From Fodinicola acaciae (GTDB lineage Bacteria > Actinomycetota > Actinomycetes > Mycobacteriales > HKI-0501), in the NCBI RefSeq assembly GCF_010993745.1, contig NZ_WOTN01000004.1, positions 806,001 through 870,000 of the forward strand: a stretch of DNA of 64,000 nucleotides. Direction: 5' to 3'. This document shows positions 40,842-51,392 of the stretch, piece after piece; the first letter of the stretch is position 1; each line of letters starts with the position of its first letter. The notes beneath the pieces were generated by a model. The model saw nothing but the letters and a program-made list of their open reading frames with translations, was not told the DNA's origin and ran no database searches. The position numbers were made by a program, and so were the translations under genes.

Positions 40842-42980
40842 TCAGAGACCTTCCGCGATCGCGGCGGCGATTCGGAGCCAGGCGAGTCGGCTGCGTTGGC
40901 TCAGCTCGCCATATCGAATCGGTTCTCCGGAATCCAGCAGCGGTTCGTACGGTGCGGTCAGCACGGCTCTGGTGCGTGCCGCGAAATGTGCGCGTATCGC
41001 CGGCAAATCCACCCCCTTGGTGCTCGCCGGCATGGAGATCACGCTGACCGACCGGCGGACCAGGTCGTGCCGGCCGTTCTGGTCGAGGTGGTCGAGCATC
41101 CGGGAGGCGGTCTCGGCCGAGTCGCCGCGCGCCGACATCGGCACCACCAGCTGGTCGGTCGCCTCGATCGAGGCCTGCCAGTTGGCGGCGCGCACGTTGT
41201 TGCCGGTGTCCACCACGATCAGCTTGTAGAACCGGCTGACCACATCGCGGATCTGCGCGAACGCCTGCGCGGTCAGCATTTCTCCCGCGGTGGCCGACTC
41301 GTCGGAGGCGAGCACGTCGAACATCGCCTCGCCCTGCGCACGGACAAACTTGGAAAGGTCGCCGACCCGGCCGCTCGGTCCGGTGAAGGACGGCAGCTCG
41401 GCGAGCAGGTCGCGGACCGTACGCGCGTGGAAGTCCTGCTGCGCGCGCATGCCAAGCGTGCCCTGGGTTTCGTTGTTGTCCCAGGAGAGCACGTAACCAC
41501 CGCGCTGCTGACCGAAAGTCATCGCGATCATCAGCACCGCGACGGTCTTTCCCGCACCGCCCTTGGGATTGACGATCGTCACCTGGCGCAGGCCGCCGAA
41601 ATTCCGCCGCACCATCGCGATCGCCGTACGCGTTTCGACCTCACGCCGGCCCGGCGGTGGTTTCACCAGACCGAAGGACGCGCGCCGCACCAGACCCTGG
41701 ATGCCCTGGTTGGCTTTCGGTGCCTCCGGCCGGTGCGCGCGGCGGGCGGCGAAGTCGGCGGCGGTCGGTGTTCCGGCCGGGCCGGCACCTGGCTGCTGCT
41801 GATACGGATATTGCGGCTGCTGCTGCTGTTGATATTGGTTGTATTGCTGTTGCTGGGCCGCGTTGGGGTCATATTGCTGCTGCGGTGCCGCGTTCGGGTC
41901 GTATTGCGGATAGGCCGGCTGGCCGTACGCGTTGGTCGGCGGCTGGCCCCAGCCCGCCTGCTCGGCCGGCTGGCCTTGCTGCGGATAGGGCTGCTGCGCG
42001 GGCTGGCCCTGTGCCGGCTGCCCCTGCTCCGGGTGACCCTGCGCCGGCTGACCCCAACCGGCCTGCTGCTGGTGCGCGGCCGGGTCGTACGGCTGCTGTC
42101 CGTGCCCGGGCTGGAAGTGGCCGGGATAGAACTGGCCGTCCTGGAAGTGGCCGCTGGCGAACTCGCTCGGCGGATAGGCCGGTGGCTGGTCCGGATGCGG
42201 ATCCATCTGCTGCTGCGCCTGCTGGTCGGCCGGGTTGGACCAGGCCGGTGGCCAGCTCGGTTGCCAGTCGGGTTGCGGGGCGTCCTGCTGCGGCCAGCCG
42301 CCGGCGGCCTGCGCTGGCTGTTCTGCTGGCTGCTCCGCCGGCTGTTCCGCTGGCTGTTCAGGCTGCTGGGCGGCGTCCTCGGCTGGCGCGCCACCGGACA
42401 CCGACGCCGCCTCCGGCGTCTCGGCCGGCTGGTCGGGGATGTGCGCGACGCCGCGGGCCGGCTCCTCGTGCTCCTCGGCCTTGTCTGCCTGCTCGCCGTC
42501 CCCGGTCACCGGCAGGTTCTGCGCGTGGTTGCCGACCGGTGAGACCGGCTCCTCGGCGGCCGCACCCGCCGGGTCGGTCTGCGGTGACTGCGGCCAGCCG
42601 CTCTCCGGCCAGCTCGGCCAGCCGTTCGGCTGGATGTTGGTCGGCTGCTCGGCGCTGCCGTAGTCGTGGACCTGGTACGACGACGGCTCGTACGGCGAGC
42701 CGGCCGGCGGCGAGGTCTGCTGAGCCTCCTGCCGCGGCTGGTCCGGCCACAGCCGGGTCCGCCCCGCGTCGTCGCCGGCCGGGTCCGCCGGCCAGCCGTT
42801 CGGGCCGGCCTCCGGCTGCGGAGCGACGTGCTGGCCGGACCACGCGGTGCCGCGCGGGGCCCACGGCGACTCCGAACCGCCGGCGTCAGGCAGCTGACCG
42901 TCGCGCTCAGGCGCGGCCGGGTCGCGGTCGGTGTTGTCCTGCACGAGCGCAAGCCCCCAGTCGTTTCTTTCCTTGCTCAT
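40842..42980 (-). CDS. ParA/MinD-like ATPase with long Q/P-rich N-terminus
   Basis: A 712-residue protein in two parts. Residues about 20-440 are low-complexity, rich in Gln, Pro, Ala, Trp and Tyr, with four PAEQ-type repeats and 'YDPNAAPQQQYDPNAAQQQQYN'. Residues about 455-712 are a MinD/ParA ATPase: deviant Walker A 'NPKGGAGKT' at about 468-476, 'SWDNNETQGTLG', and Walker B-like 'KLIVVDTGNNV'. The layout resembles the mycobacterial ESX-linked EspI and similar proline-rich MinD-like proteins. No ESX genes are in view. The ATG at 42980 ('MSKERNDWG') is preferred to the upstream one. A role in positioning or assembly of a surface complex is a guess. Confidence 0.85.
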   Translation of the reverse strand: MSKERNDWGLALVQDNTDRDPAAPERDGQLPDAGGSESPWAPRGTAWSGQHVAPQPEAGPNGWPADPAGDDAGRTRLWPDQPRQEAQQTSPPAGSPYEPSSYQVHDYGSAEQPTNIQPNGWPSWPESGWPQSPQTDPAGAAAEEPVSPVGNHAQNLPVTGDGEQADKAEEHEEPARGVAHIPDQPAETPEAASVSGGAPAEDAAQQPEQPAEQPAEQPAEQPAQAAGGWPQQDAPQPDWQPSWPPAWSNPADQQAQQQMDPHPDQPPAYPPSEFASGHFQDGQFYPGHFQPGHGQQPYDPAAHQQQAGWGQPAQGHPEQGQPAQGQPAQQPYPQQGQPAEQAGWGQPPTNAYGQPAYPQYDPNAAPQQQYDPNAAQQQQYNQYQQQQQPQYPYQQQPGAGPAGTPTAADFAARRAHRPEAPKANQGIQGLVRRASFGLVKPPPGRREVETRTAIAMVRRNFGGLRQVTIVNPKGGAGKTVAVLMIAMTFGQQRGGYVLSWDNNETQGTLGMRAQQDFHARTVRDLLAELPSFTGPSGRVGDLSKFVRAQGEAMFDVLASDESATAGEMLTAQAFAQIRDVVSRFYKLIVVDTGNNVRAANWQASIEATDQLVVPMSARGDSAETASRMLDHLDQNGRHDLVRRSVSVISMPASTKGVDLPAIRAHFAARTRAVLTAPYEPLLDSGEPIRYGELSQRSRLAWLRIAAAIAEGL

Positions 42981-43049
42981 TACCGTCTGCTGACGGCCAT
43001 GTCCTTCGATTCTGCGCCATCCGCGCACGCCGCCGCAGCCGAAGGGGTC

Positions 43050-43904
43050 TCAGCCTGTGTATACAGCCCACGCCGACGGCTCCACCCACCATGTCCGCTT
43101 CCTGCTGACGACCCCTTCCGCGCCATCGTCCAGCGCGGGAATCCGCACGTCAGAGGGGGTGATGGCGACCGCGCGACCGCGAAACCTGCGCACCTCGACC
43201 TCGGTCCGCGGCTTGCGGGGCCAGCGACCGCGCCTGACCGGCACGGCCACCGCCACGTCGAGCGCGCCGTCGGCCGGATCGGCGTCGCTGGTCAACGCCA
43301 GCCCGGGCAGTGCCTCCAGCCGGCCGGCGTTGGTCACGCCGACCGCCAGCAGCATCTCGTCCGGCTGGCACAGGACCGTGTCGTCGACGGTCACCGAGGC
43401 GGTCCACGGCGCCGGCAGGCCATCGGTGCCGCGGCCGCCGAGCAGCGCCGCGTGCACGGTGACCGAGCCGCCGTCGTGGCGCAGGAGGTCGAGCCGGCGG
43501 GTCCGGTCGGCGCGTACGGCCGCGGCGACCGCCTCCGGCTCACGCGGCAGGCCGAGCACGGCGACCAGGTCGTCGGTCGCCGAGCCGTCCAGCGGCAGCA
43601 GGCCGAGCGGCGGCAGGTCGGGGATCGTCCGGTTGTCCGCGATGCCGGTGCGGTCGCCGGCTTTGGGCACGACGCGGCGTACGAGCTGGCGCAGCACCGC
43701 GCGTATCTCGTCGTCGGAGCCGGCGACCACCAACCGCCGGCCGTCGGCGTCGGCGAGCGCCGCGTTGGCGTCGGCCGGCGAGTCGACTTCACGGATCGTC
43801 ACCTCGGCGTGCTTGCGCAGCGCGTCGGCGCAGCGCAGCACCGGCACGCGGGTGCCCGTGCCGGGGCCCGGTGCGATGATCATGACGGCGGTTTCGCTGG
43901 TCAC
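43050..43904 (-). CDS. Diacylglycerol-kinase-fold protein lacking the GGDG motif
   Basis: A 284-residue protein with the DAGK catalytic fold: 'TAVMIIAPGPGTGTRVPVLRCADAL', a middle region and 'DPADGALDVAVAVPVRRGRW'. The nucleotide-binding motif GGDGT is replaced by 'VAGSDDEI', and the following GTxNDFA motif reads 'LPLDGSATDDLV'. A true kinase activity is therefore unlikely. The GTG at 43904 has no clear RBS, so the transcript may be leaderless. It lies 69 bases upstream of the MinD-like gene and divergent from purA. It may be a lipid-binding regulator or a degenerate paralogue of the kinase at 35.6 kb. Confidence 0.72.
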   Translation of the reverse strand: MTSETAVMIIAPGPGTGTRVPVLRCADALRKHAEVTIREVDSPADANAALADADGRRLVVAGSDDEIRAVLRQLVRRVVPKAGDRTGIADNRTIPDLPPLGLLPLDGSATDDLVAVLGLPREPEAVAAAVRADRTRRLDLLRHDGGSVTVHAALLGGRGTDGLPAPWTASVTVDDTVLCQPDEMLLAVGVTNAGRLEALPGLALTSDADPADGALDVAVAVPVRRGRWPRKPRTEVEVRRFRGRAVAITPSDVRIPALDDGAEGVVSRKRTWWVEPSAWAVYTG

Positions 43905-43946
43905 GGGGTTGACCCTAGTGATGTGGCGGTGGTCGCTGGCGGTTAG

Positions 43947-45275
<1,329 letters not shown>

Positions 45276-45419
45276 TTCCGCTGGCCTCCTGCTGGCCATT
45301 GTGCGCAATTGGCTTCCAATCTGGTTTCGCCGACCTACCCTGTGAGTCAGCCGAGAGAGCAGTGCCGCTTTCCGAGGCATCCTTGTTGGTAGCGGCAACT
45401 GAGACTCTGGGAGCTGTGC

Positions 45420-46226
45420 GTGGCGCGTCGACTTTGGCTGCCTGTTTCCGTTGTGTTGGTGCTCGTGGTTGTCGGTGCGTTTGTGCTGTTTCGGCCGACA
45501 CCGCAGCCAGAAATGAAGACGAAGATCTATTACGCTCCGCAGGACGTGCTGGGGCCGGTGCTGATCGTGCCGGGCTACGGCGGCGACGTCTCGGTGCTGT
45601 CGCGGCTGGCGAAGCGGATCACCGACAGCGGCCGGACCGTACGGGTGCTCGACCTGCCGGACAAGGCGCAGGGCGACCTGCGGACGCAGGCGAAGCTGAT
45701 CGCCGCGGCCGCCGACAGACTGCGCGCGGCGGCGCCGAGCCTCGACGTCATCGGCTACTCGGCCGGCGGTGTGGCCGTACGCCTGTGGCAGAAGGACTTC
45801 GGCGGCGCGCCACACACCCGCCGGGTCGTGACGATCGCGTCGCCGCACCACGGCACGGAGCTGGCCGGGCTGGCGTTCGCGGTGGCCTCCGACACCTGCC
45901 CGACCGCGTGCCAGCAGCTGGCCCAGCACTCGTCGCTGCTGACCGCGCTGAACAGCGGCGACGAGACGCCGCCCGGTCCGCTGTGGGCGTCGATGTGGAC
46001 CGCGTACGACGACACCGTGGTGCCGCCGTCGTCCGGTGAGCTGAAGTCGTCGGTCAACACGCAGCTGCAGAAGGTGTGCGCGGACGACCGTACGCGGCAC
46101 ACGCAGCTGCCCAACGATCCGCTGGTGATCGGCCTGGTGCTCGCGTCGATCGGACTCGACAAGCCGATCGAGGCCGGGCCCCAGGACTGCGAGCGCCTGC
46201 GCGAGTCGGCCGCCGTCGAGAGCTGA
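45420..46226 (+). CDS. Membrane-anchored or secreted alpha/beta hydrolase (lipase-like)
   Basis: A 268-residue protein with an N-terminal hydrophobic helix (residues 5-25, signal anchor or signal peptide) and a lipase-type alpha/beta hydrolase domain: '[14 protein letters not shown]', nucleophile elbow 'GYSAGGVAV', and '[13 protein letters not shown]' as in bacterial triacylglycerol lipases (LipA/EstA type). The Asp lies in 'YDDTVVPP', and the His is probably in '[13 protein letters not shown]'. It probably acts on lipids or esters outside the cytoplasm. GTG start; no strong RBS. It precedes the ECF sigma gene by 26 bases. Confidence 0.86.
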   Translation: MARRLWLPVSVVLVLVVVGAFVLFRPTPQPEMKTKIYYAPQDVLGPVLIVPGYGGDVSVLSRLAKRITDSGRTVRVLDLPDKAQGDLRTQAKLIAAAADRLRAAAPSLDVIGYSAGGVAVRLWQKDFGGAPHTRRVVTIASPHHGTELAGLAFAVASDTCPTACQQLAQHSSLLTALNSGDETPPGPLWASMWTAYDDTVVPPSSGELKSSVNTQLQKVCADDRTRHTQLPNDPLVIGLVLASIGLDKPIEAGPQDCERLRESAAVES

Positions 46227-46252
46227 CCCGGCTCGCTCGTAGGCTCGGCCCG

Positions 46253-47200
46253 ATGGAGGAGTTGCTGGCGAAGGCGCGCGGTGGCGACGAACACGCCTTC
46301 GGGCTGCTGGTCGGGCCACACCGAGGCGAGCTGCAGGCGCACTGTTATCGCATGCTCGGCTCGGCGCACGATGCCGAGGACGCCGTCCAGGAGACGCTGG
46401 TACGCGCGTGGCGCGGCATCGGCACATACCAGGACCGCGGCACCTTCCGTGCCTGGCTCTATCGCATCGCCACCAACCGCTGCCTGACCCATCTCCAGCG
46501 ACACCAGCGCCGCGAGCTGCCGACCGACCTGACCGAGCCGCGTGCGGAGATCGCCTGGCTGGAGCCCTATCCCGACGACTGGACCGCCGATCTCGATCCG
46601 GAGGCGAAAGCGGTCGCGCTGGAGAGCGTCGAGCTCGCGTTCGTCGCCTCGCTGCAGCATCTCAACCCTCAGCAGCGCGCGGTCTTGCTGCTCCGCGAAG
46701 TCCTCGGCTTCGCCGCCAAAGAGGTGGCCGCGCTCCTCGACACCAGCGAAGCCGCCGTCAACAGTGCGCTTCAGCGCGCGCGCAAAGCGGTCGGCGCGCG
46801 CGAAACGCAGCGGTCGGTTGGCATTGATACGAAACGCGAGGTCGCGCGGCGCTACGTCCAGGCTTGGGAAGCCGGAGATGTGGACGCGATCGTCGCGATG
46901 CTGACGGAGGACGCCAGGTATTCGATGCCGCCGCTGCCGCAGTGGTTCGCCGGACTGACCGACATCCGGCGTTTCCTCCTCGACGGACCGCTGGCCGAGC
47001 GCTGGCGGTTTCTGCCGGCGACCGCCAACGGCCAGCTGGCCTTCGGCACGTACATGTGGGACGGGTCCGCCTACGTGCCGGCCGGTCTCGACCTGGTCGT
47101 CATCCGCGGCGACCGGATCGCCGAGGTCGTCTCGTTCCTCCAGGCCGACTTCGCCGCCTTCGGGCTGCCGGAGAAACTTGCCGGCGACGCGATGAGTTAG
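46253..47200 (+). CDS. ECF RNA polymerase sigma factor with C-terminal SnoaL-like domain
   Basis: A 315-residue sigma-70 family ECF factor. Sigma2 includes '[25 protein letters not shown]' (about 31-55, split in reading), and sigma4 '[41 protein letters not shown]'. Residues about 200-315 form a SnoaL-like domain ('[28 protein letters not shown]'), as in SigG/SigJ and ECF41-type factors, where the tail replaces an anti-sigma factor. No anti-sigma gene is adjacent. The next gene encodes two further SnoaL-like domains. Confidence 0.88.
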   Translation: MEELLAKARGGDEHAFGLLVGPHRGELQAHCYRMLGSAHDAEDAVQETLVRAWRGIGTYQDRGTFRAWLYRIATNRCLTHLQRHQRRELPTDLTEPRAEIAWLEPYPDDWTADLDPEAKAVALESVELAFVASLQHLNPQQRAVLLLREVLGFAAKEVAALLDTSEAAVNSALQRARKAVGARETQRSVGIDTKREVARRYVQAWEAGDVDAIVAMLTEDARYSMPPLPQWFAGLTDIRRFLLDGPLAERWRFLPATANGQLAFGTYMWDGSAYVPAGLDLVVIRGDRIAEVVSFLQADFAAFGLPEKLAGDAMS

Positions 47201-47224
47201 CGCGGCCGCCGGGGTTTCACCGGT

Positions 47225-47974
47225 ATGACGAACGAAGAGCAGATCCGCACCCTGATCCAGAGCTGGGCCACGGCCGTCCACGACGGTGACCTGCCGGCGG
47301 TCCTCGCCGACCACAGTGACGACATCGTCGTGTACGACGTGCCACCGCCATATGACGGTGTCCGCGGCATCGAGGCGTACGAGCAGGCCTGGCCGCCGTT
47401 TTTCCAATGGCAGCAACAAGGAGCCACCTTCGACATCGTGGAGCTGGAGGTCACGGCGGGCGACGACGTGGCGTTCGCCTTCGCGTTGTTGCGCTGTGGC
47501 GGCAAAGACGACGATCCGGCCAACCGCCTCCGGCTGACGATCGGTCTGCGCAAGGAAAACGGCCGGTGGGTCGTCACGCACGAGCACCACTCGTTTCCGC
47601 ACGTCGACGATGGTGAGACGGCCGTACGCGCGGTCCAGCGGCACTGGTCGGAGCGGACCGCGGCCAAGGATCTCGCCGGTCTGATGGAAAACATCGACGA
47701 CGACATCGTCTCGTACGAGCACGCCGGCAATTACGACGGCATCGACGACCTACGCGAGGTCTGCCGCGCCGGCCTGGAAACCGGCGACGATGTCACGTTC
47801 GAGACTCCGGACCTGACCGTCATCACGCGGGAGGACATCGCGGTCTCGTGGGGACTGGACCACGTACGCGCCGACGGAGTCGACAGCTGGTCCCGCGGCA
47901 CCAGGGTTTTCCGGAAAAAGAACGGCAGGTGGCTGATGGTCCACCAGCACCTGTCCGTCCCGCTGGACCGATAA
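47225..47974 (+). CDS. Tandem SnoaL-like (DUF4440-type) protein
   Basis: A 249-residue protein made of two SnoaL-like cone domains: residues 1-125 ('IQSWATAVHDGDLPAVLADHSDDIVVYDVPPPYDGVRGIEAYEQAW' etc.) and 130-249 ('VQRHWSERTAAKDLAGLMENIDDDIVSYEHAGNYDG'). Each ends in '…ENGRWVVTHEHHSFP' or 'KNGRWLMVHQHLSVP'. Such domains bind small molecules or act as isomerase/ketosteroid-like enzymes. The gene is 24 bases after the sigma factor gene, whose C-terminus has the same fold, so a functional link is likely. Confidence 0.83.
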   Translation: MTNEEQIRTLIQSWATAVHDGDLPAVLADHSDDIVVYDVPPPYDGVRGIEAYEQAWPPFFQWQQQGATFDIVELEVTAGDDVAFAFALLRCGGKDDDPANRLRLTIGLRKENGRWVVTHEHHSFPHVDDGETAVRAVQRHWSERTAAKDLAGLMENIDDDIVSYEHAGNYDGIDDLREVCRAGLETGDDVTFETPDLTVITREDIAVSWGLDHVRADGVDSWSRGTRVFRKKNGRWLMVHQHLSVPLDR

Positions 47975-48020
47975 GAAATTTCCAAGAGTCGTCGCGCCGG
48001 CACCGCTACGGTCGGGCACC

Positions 48021-48950
48021 ATGAGCAACCCAGACGTGATCGTGGTCGGCGCCGGGGTGATCGGCCTGACCACCGCGATACGCCTCCAGGAGGCCGGCGC
48101 CACCGTACGGATCCGCACCGCCGAGCTGACCGCCGACACCACCTCGGCGGCCGCGACCGGCATGTGCGGACCGGTTTTCCAGAGCCCGACGGCGACCTGG
48201 GAAATGGCCACCGTCGCCGAGTTGCGGCGTATCGCCGGCCCGGAAACCGGCGTACGGCTGGAAACCGGCCTTGGTGCCGTGACGGCGAAGGTCGGTGGTC
48301 CGCCACCGCTGGCCGACGAGTCGATGCTCATCCGCGCGGCCAAACCGGAAGAGCTGCCAGCCGGCTACCACGACGGCATGTGGATGCGTGTGCCGCTGGT
48401 CGACCTGCCCGTCTATCTCGACTATCTCGTCACCCGTTTCACCGGCGACGGCGGCAAAATCGAGCAGCGGATGGTCGAGACGCTGGAACTTGACGCGGAG
48501 CTGGTGGTCAACTGTTCCGGTGTCGGCGCACGAAAACTCGCCGGCGATCCGAGCGTACGGCCGGTCAAGGGCCAGCACGTCGTGGTGGAAAATCCCGGCC
48601 TGGACGGGTTTTTCCTCGGCATCACCGGCCGGCCGGAAAACGCCGGCTGGCACACCTACGGAAAACATGTGCTGCTCGGTGGCGTACGCGTCGAAGGCGA
48701 CTGGGATCCGGCGCCGTCACCGGAGATCGCGGCCGGCATTCTGCGCCGCTGCGTCGAGATCGAGCCGCGGTTTGCCGACGCGAAGGTGATGGGCCATCGC
48801 GCGGGTCTACGGCCGTGCCGGCCGTCCGTGCGGCTGGAGGCGGAAGTGCGCGGCAGCACCAAAATCGTGCACAACTACGGCCACGACGGCAGCGGCGTCC
48901 TGCAGTCGTGGGGATGCGCCGACGAAGCGGCCGCGTTGCTGCTCGGCTAA
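48021..48950 (+). CDS. D-amino-acid-oxidase-like FAD-dependent oxidoreductase
   Basis: A 309-residue flavoprotein. FAD-binding motif 'DVIVVGAGVIGLTTAIRLQEAG', substrate-side 'GHRAGLRPCRPSVRLE' and C-terminal 'VHNYGHDGSGVLQSWGCADEAA' are those of D-amino-acid and D-aspartate oxidases. It should oxidise a D-amino acid to an imino acid with release of H2O2. No peroxisome applies in bacteria. The residues Arg in 'GLRPCRP' and the 'HNYGH' loop are present. Its stop shares bases with the convergent glycerophosphodiesterase. Confidence 0.85.
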   Translation: MSNPDVIVVGAGVIGLTTAIRLQEAGATVRIRTAELTADTTSAAATGMCGPVFQSPTATWEMATVAELRRIAGPETGVRLETGLGAVTAKVGGPPPLADESMLIRAAKPEELPAGYHDGMWMRVPLVDLPVYLDYLVTRFTGDGGKIEQRMVETLELDAELVVNCSGVGARKLAGDPSVRPVKGQHVVVENPGLDGFFLGITGRPENAGWHTYGKHVLLGGVRVEGDWDPAPSPEIAAGILRRCVEIEPRFADAKVMGHRAGLRPCRPSVRLEAEVRGSTKIVHNYGHDGSGVLQSWGCADEAAALLLG

Positions 48951-50026
48951 ACGGCCGCGACGCGTTTTTCGCGCAGCCAGGCCGATCGCGCCGCGATCGC
49001 CGAGTCGACGAAGTCGGTGAAGACGCCGTCGACGCCGGCGCGCAGATACGCCTCGCACTCGGCCACGCCGTCACCACGCGCCGACGGGTCGTCGCCGCGC
49101 CGGTTGGCCGCCGCCAGGAAGGCGTTTTCGTCGCGGAAAGTGTATGGATGCACGAAAAGACCGGCGGCGTGCGCGTCCTCGACCAGCGGCGTCGGTGAGC
49201 CGTCGGCGTTGAGCACCATGCCGCGGTCTGGCCCGATGCCGACCGCATAGGCGGCGATCTCCCGCAGCCCCGCTGGCGTCACCATCTGCGCGTACGGCGT
49301 GCTCGGCCGGTCGGCTGGCGCGCCCCAGGCGTCCATCAGCTGCACGCGGCGTACGTCGGCCAGCTCGGCGACCCGGTGCAGGCTGTCGACCTCGAAGGAC
49401 TGCACGAAGGTCGGGGACTCGCGGTGCGCGCGACCGGCCGCTCGCAGGTCGGCGATCAGCGGCCGCTCCGGCGCGAGGCCGATCGACCGGTAGTAGGTCG
49501 GATGCTTCGGCTCGACGTAGACGCCGATCGGCCGGCCGGCGTCGTCGGCCAGCCGCGCCAGCCAGGCCAGCGTCTCGGCGAAGGTCGGCACCGGCTGGCC
49601 GTCGTAGCGCGCACTGTGCCGCCGCACGCCGGCGTGCCGCTCGACCGCCCGCAGCGTCCTGATCTCGGCGACCGTGAAGTCCTCGGTGAACCAGCCGGTC
49701 AGCTCGCGTCCGTCGACCGTCGCGGTGCGTCGCCGGTTCGCGAACTCCGGCCGCGACTGGACATCGGTTGTCCTGGACAGCTCGCCGTCATGGCGTACGA
49801 CCAGCGTGCCATCCGCGGTCGGCACGACGTCCATCTCGACGAAGTCGGCACCGAGCTCGACCGCCAAAGCGAACGAGACGAGCGTGTTCTCCGGTCGATA
49901 GCCACAGCTGCCGCGATGGCCGATGACCAGCGGGACGACCGGCGACACCGCACTGTGGCTGTGGCCTGTGCTCACGAGACGATCAGACCTGTCCTGGTGG
50001 AAGGGACGGGAAACTGCGGGCGACAT
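48947..50026 (-). CDS. Glycerophosphodiester phosphodiesterase
   Basis: A 359-residue GDPD-family enzyme. 'VIGHRGSCGYRPENTLVSFALAVELGADFVEMDVVPTADGTLVVRHD' (split in reading) gives the catalytic His and metal-binding Glu/Asp residues, and the C-terminal 'GVDGVFTDFVDSA' is the usual end. It hydrolyses glycerophosphodiesters to glycerol 3-phosphate and an alcohol. No signal peptide is obvious; two start sites are possible (ATG 50026 and GTG 49975). It faces the purD gene over a 133-bp gap. Confidence 0.9.
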   Translation of the reverse strand: MSPAVSRPFHQDRSDRLVSTGHSHSAVSPVVPLVIGHRGSCGYRPENTLVSFALAVELGADFVEMDVVPTADGTLVVRHDGELSRTTDVQSRPEFANRRRTATVDGRELTGWFTEDFTVAEIRTLRAVERHAGVRRHSARYDGQPVPTFAETLAWLARLADDAGRPIGVYVEPKHPTYYRSIGLAPERPLIADLRAAGRAHRESPTFVQSFEVDSLHRVAELADVRRVQLMDAWGAPADRPSTPYAQMVTPAGLREIAAYAVGIGPDRGMVLNADGSPTPLVEDAHAAGLFVHPYTFRDENAFLAAANRRGDDPSARGDGVAECEAYLRAGVDGVFTDFVDSAIAARSAWLREKRVAAV

Positions 50027-50159
50027 CCGTCGATCAGGACCGGGGCCGTCCGGGTAATTAACGCAGCGAAAATCGGTTATCGCCAGCGAACACGATTCCC
50101 CAGTTGTGTGAACCCGGACACGTTACGGCTGGTCGGCGCGGCTTGGATATCGTCGGCGG

Positions 50160-51365
50160 GTGCGCGTACTTGTGATCGGATCCGGAGCCCGCGAACACGC
50201 TCTGTGCGCGGCCCTGCTGCGCGACCCCGGCGTGACCGCGGTCGGCTGTGCCCCCGGCAACGCCGGCATCGCGGCCACCTGCCAGGTCATGCCGCTCACC
50301 GACCCGGTGGCGGTGGCCAAGGACTTCGGCGCCGACCTGGTGGTGGTCGGTCCGGAGGTGCCGCTGGTCGCCGGCGTGGCCGACGACGTACGCGCCGCCG
50401 GCATCGCCTGCTTCGGGCCGACCGCCGCGGCCGCCCGGATCGAGGGCTCCAAAGCCTTCGCCAAGGACATCATGGCGGCCGCCGGAGTGCCGACCGCCGC
50501 CGCGCGAGTGTGTACGACTCCAGAGGAGACGGCCGCCGCGCTCGAAGAGTTCGGCGCGCCGTACGTGGTGAAGGACGACGGCCTGGCCGCCGGCAAAGGC
50601 GTGGTCGTCACCTCCGACCGCGAGGCGGCTCTCGCGCACGCGGCTTCCTGCGAACGCGTGATCGTCGAGGAGTTCCTGGACGGTCCGGAGATGTCGCTTT
50701 TCGTGGTGACAGACGGCGAAGCCGCGCTGCCGCTGCTGCCGGCGCACGACTTCAAGCGGATCGGCGACGGCGACACCGGACCCAACACCGGCGGCATGGG
50801 TGCGTACGCGCCGCTGCCGTGGCTGCCGGCCGACACCGTGCCGAGCGTGATGGAGACGGTCGTACGTCCGACGCTCGCGGCGATGGCCGCCCGCGAAACG
50901 CCGTTTGCCGGCCTGTTGTACGTCGGCCTGGCGTTGACCTCGGCCGGTCCGCGCGTCGTGGAGTTCAACTGCCGGTTCGGGGATCCGGAGACACAGTCCG
51001 TGCTCGCGTTGCTGGAGACGCCGCTCGGCGCTCTGCTGCACGCCGCCGCGACCGGTGCGCTGGGGTCATACGAGTCGCTGCGGTGGCGCGATGGTGCCGC
51101 GGTGACGGTCGTGATGGCGTCCGCCGGCTATCCGGCGTCGTCCCGCAGCGGTGACGTCATCACGGGCGCCGACGCCGACGGCGTGCTGCACGCTGGCACG
51201 GCACGCGACGACGACGGCGCGTTGGTCACCGCTGGCGGGCGCGTACTGTCCGTCGTCGGCCTCGGCTCCGACGTGGCCGCCGCGCGCGTCGCCGCGTACC
51301 AGACGGTCGAGGCGATCTCGTTCCCCGGCGCACAGTTCCGCACCGACATCGCCGCCGCCCGCTGA
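50160..51365 (+). CDS. purD: Phosphoribosylamine-glycine ligase
   Basis: A 401-residue ATP-grasp enzyme. '[19 protein letters not shown]', '[13 protein letters not shown]', '[18 protein letters not shown]' and '[15 protein letters not shown]' are the diagnostic segments. It makes glycinamide ribonucleotide in de novo purine synthesis. The GTG start has no RBS, but GATAT (near 50145-50149) is placed for a leaderless transcript. It ends 27 bases from the convergent S37 peptidase gene. Confidence 0.96.
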   Translation: MRVLVIGSGAREHALCAALLRDPGVTAVGCAPGNAGIAATCQVMPLTDPVAVAKDFGADLVVVGPEVPLVAGVADDVRAAGIACFGPTAAAARIEGSKAFAKDIMAAAGVPTAAARVCTTPEETAAALEEFGAPYVVKDDGLAAGKGVVVTSDREAALAHAASCERVIVEEFLDGPEMSLFVVTDGEAALPLLPAHDFKRIGDGDTGPNTGGMGAYAPLPWLPADTVPSVMETVVRPTLAAMAARETPFAGLLYVGLALTSAGPRVVEFNCRFGDPETQSVLALLETPLGALLHAAATGALGSYESLRWRDGAAVTVVMASAGYPASSRSGDVITGADADGVLHAGTARDDDGALVTAGGRVLSVVGLGSDVAAARVAAYQTVEAISFPGAQFRTDIAAAR

Positions 51366-51392
51366 AAGCAGCAACGTCCTGGCCGGGTACAC

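Noticed and set aside
42290-42370. Short repeats that could be read as a minisatellite
   Set aside because: They are in-frame codons for PAEQ repeats of the MinD-like protein and are explained by its low-complexity region.
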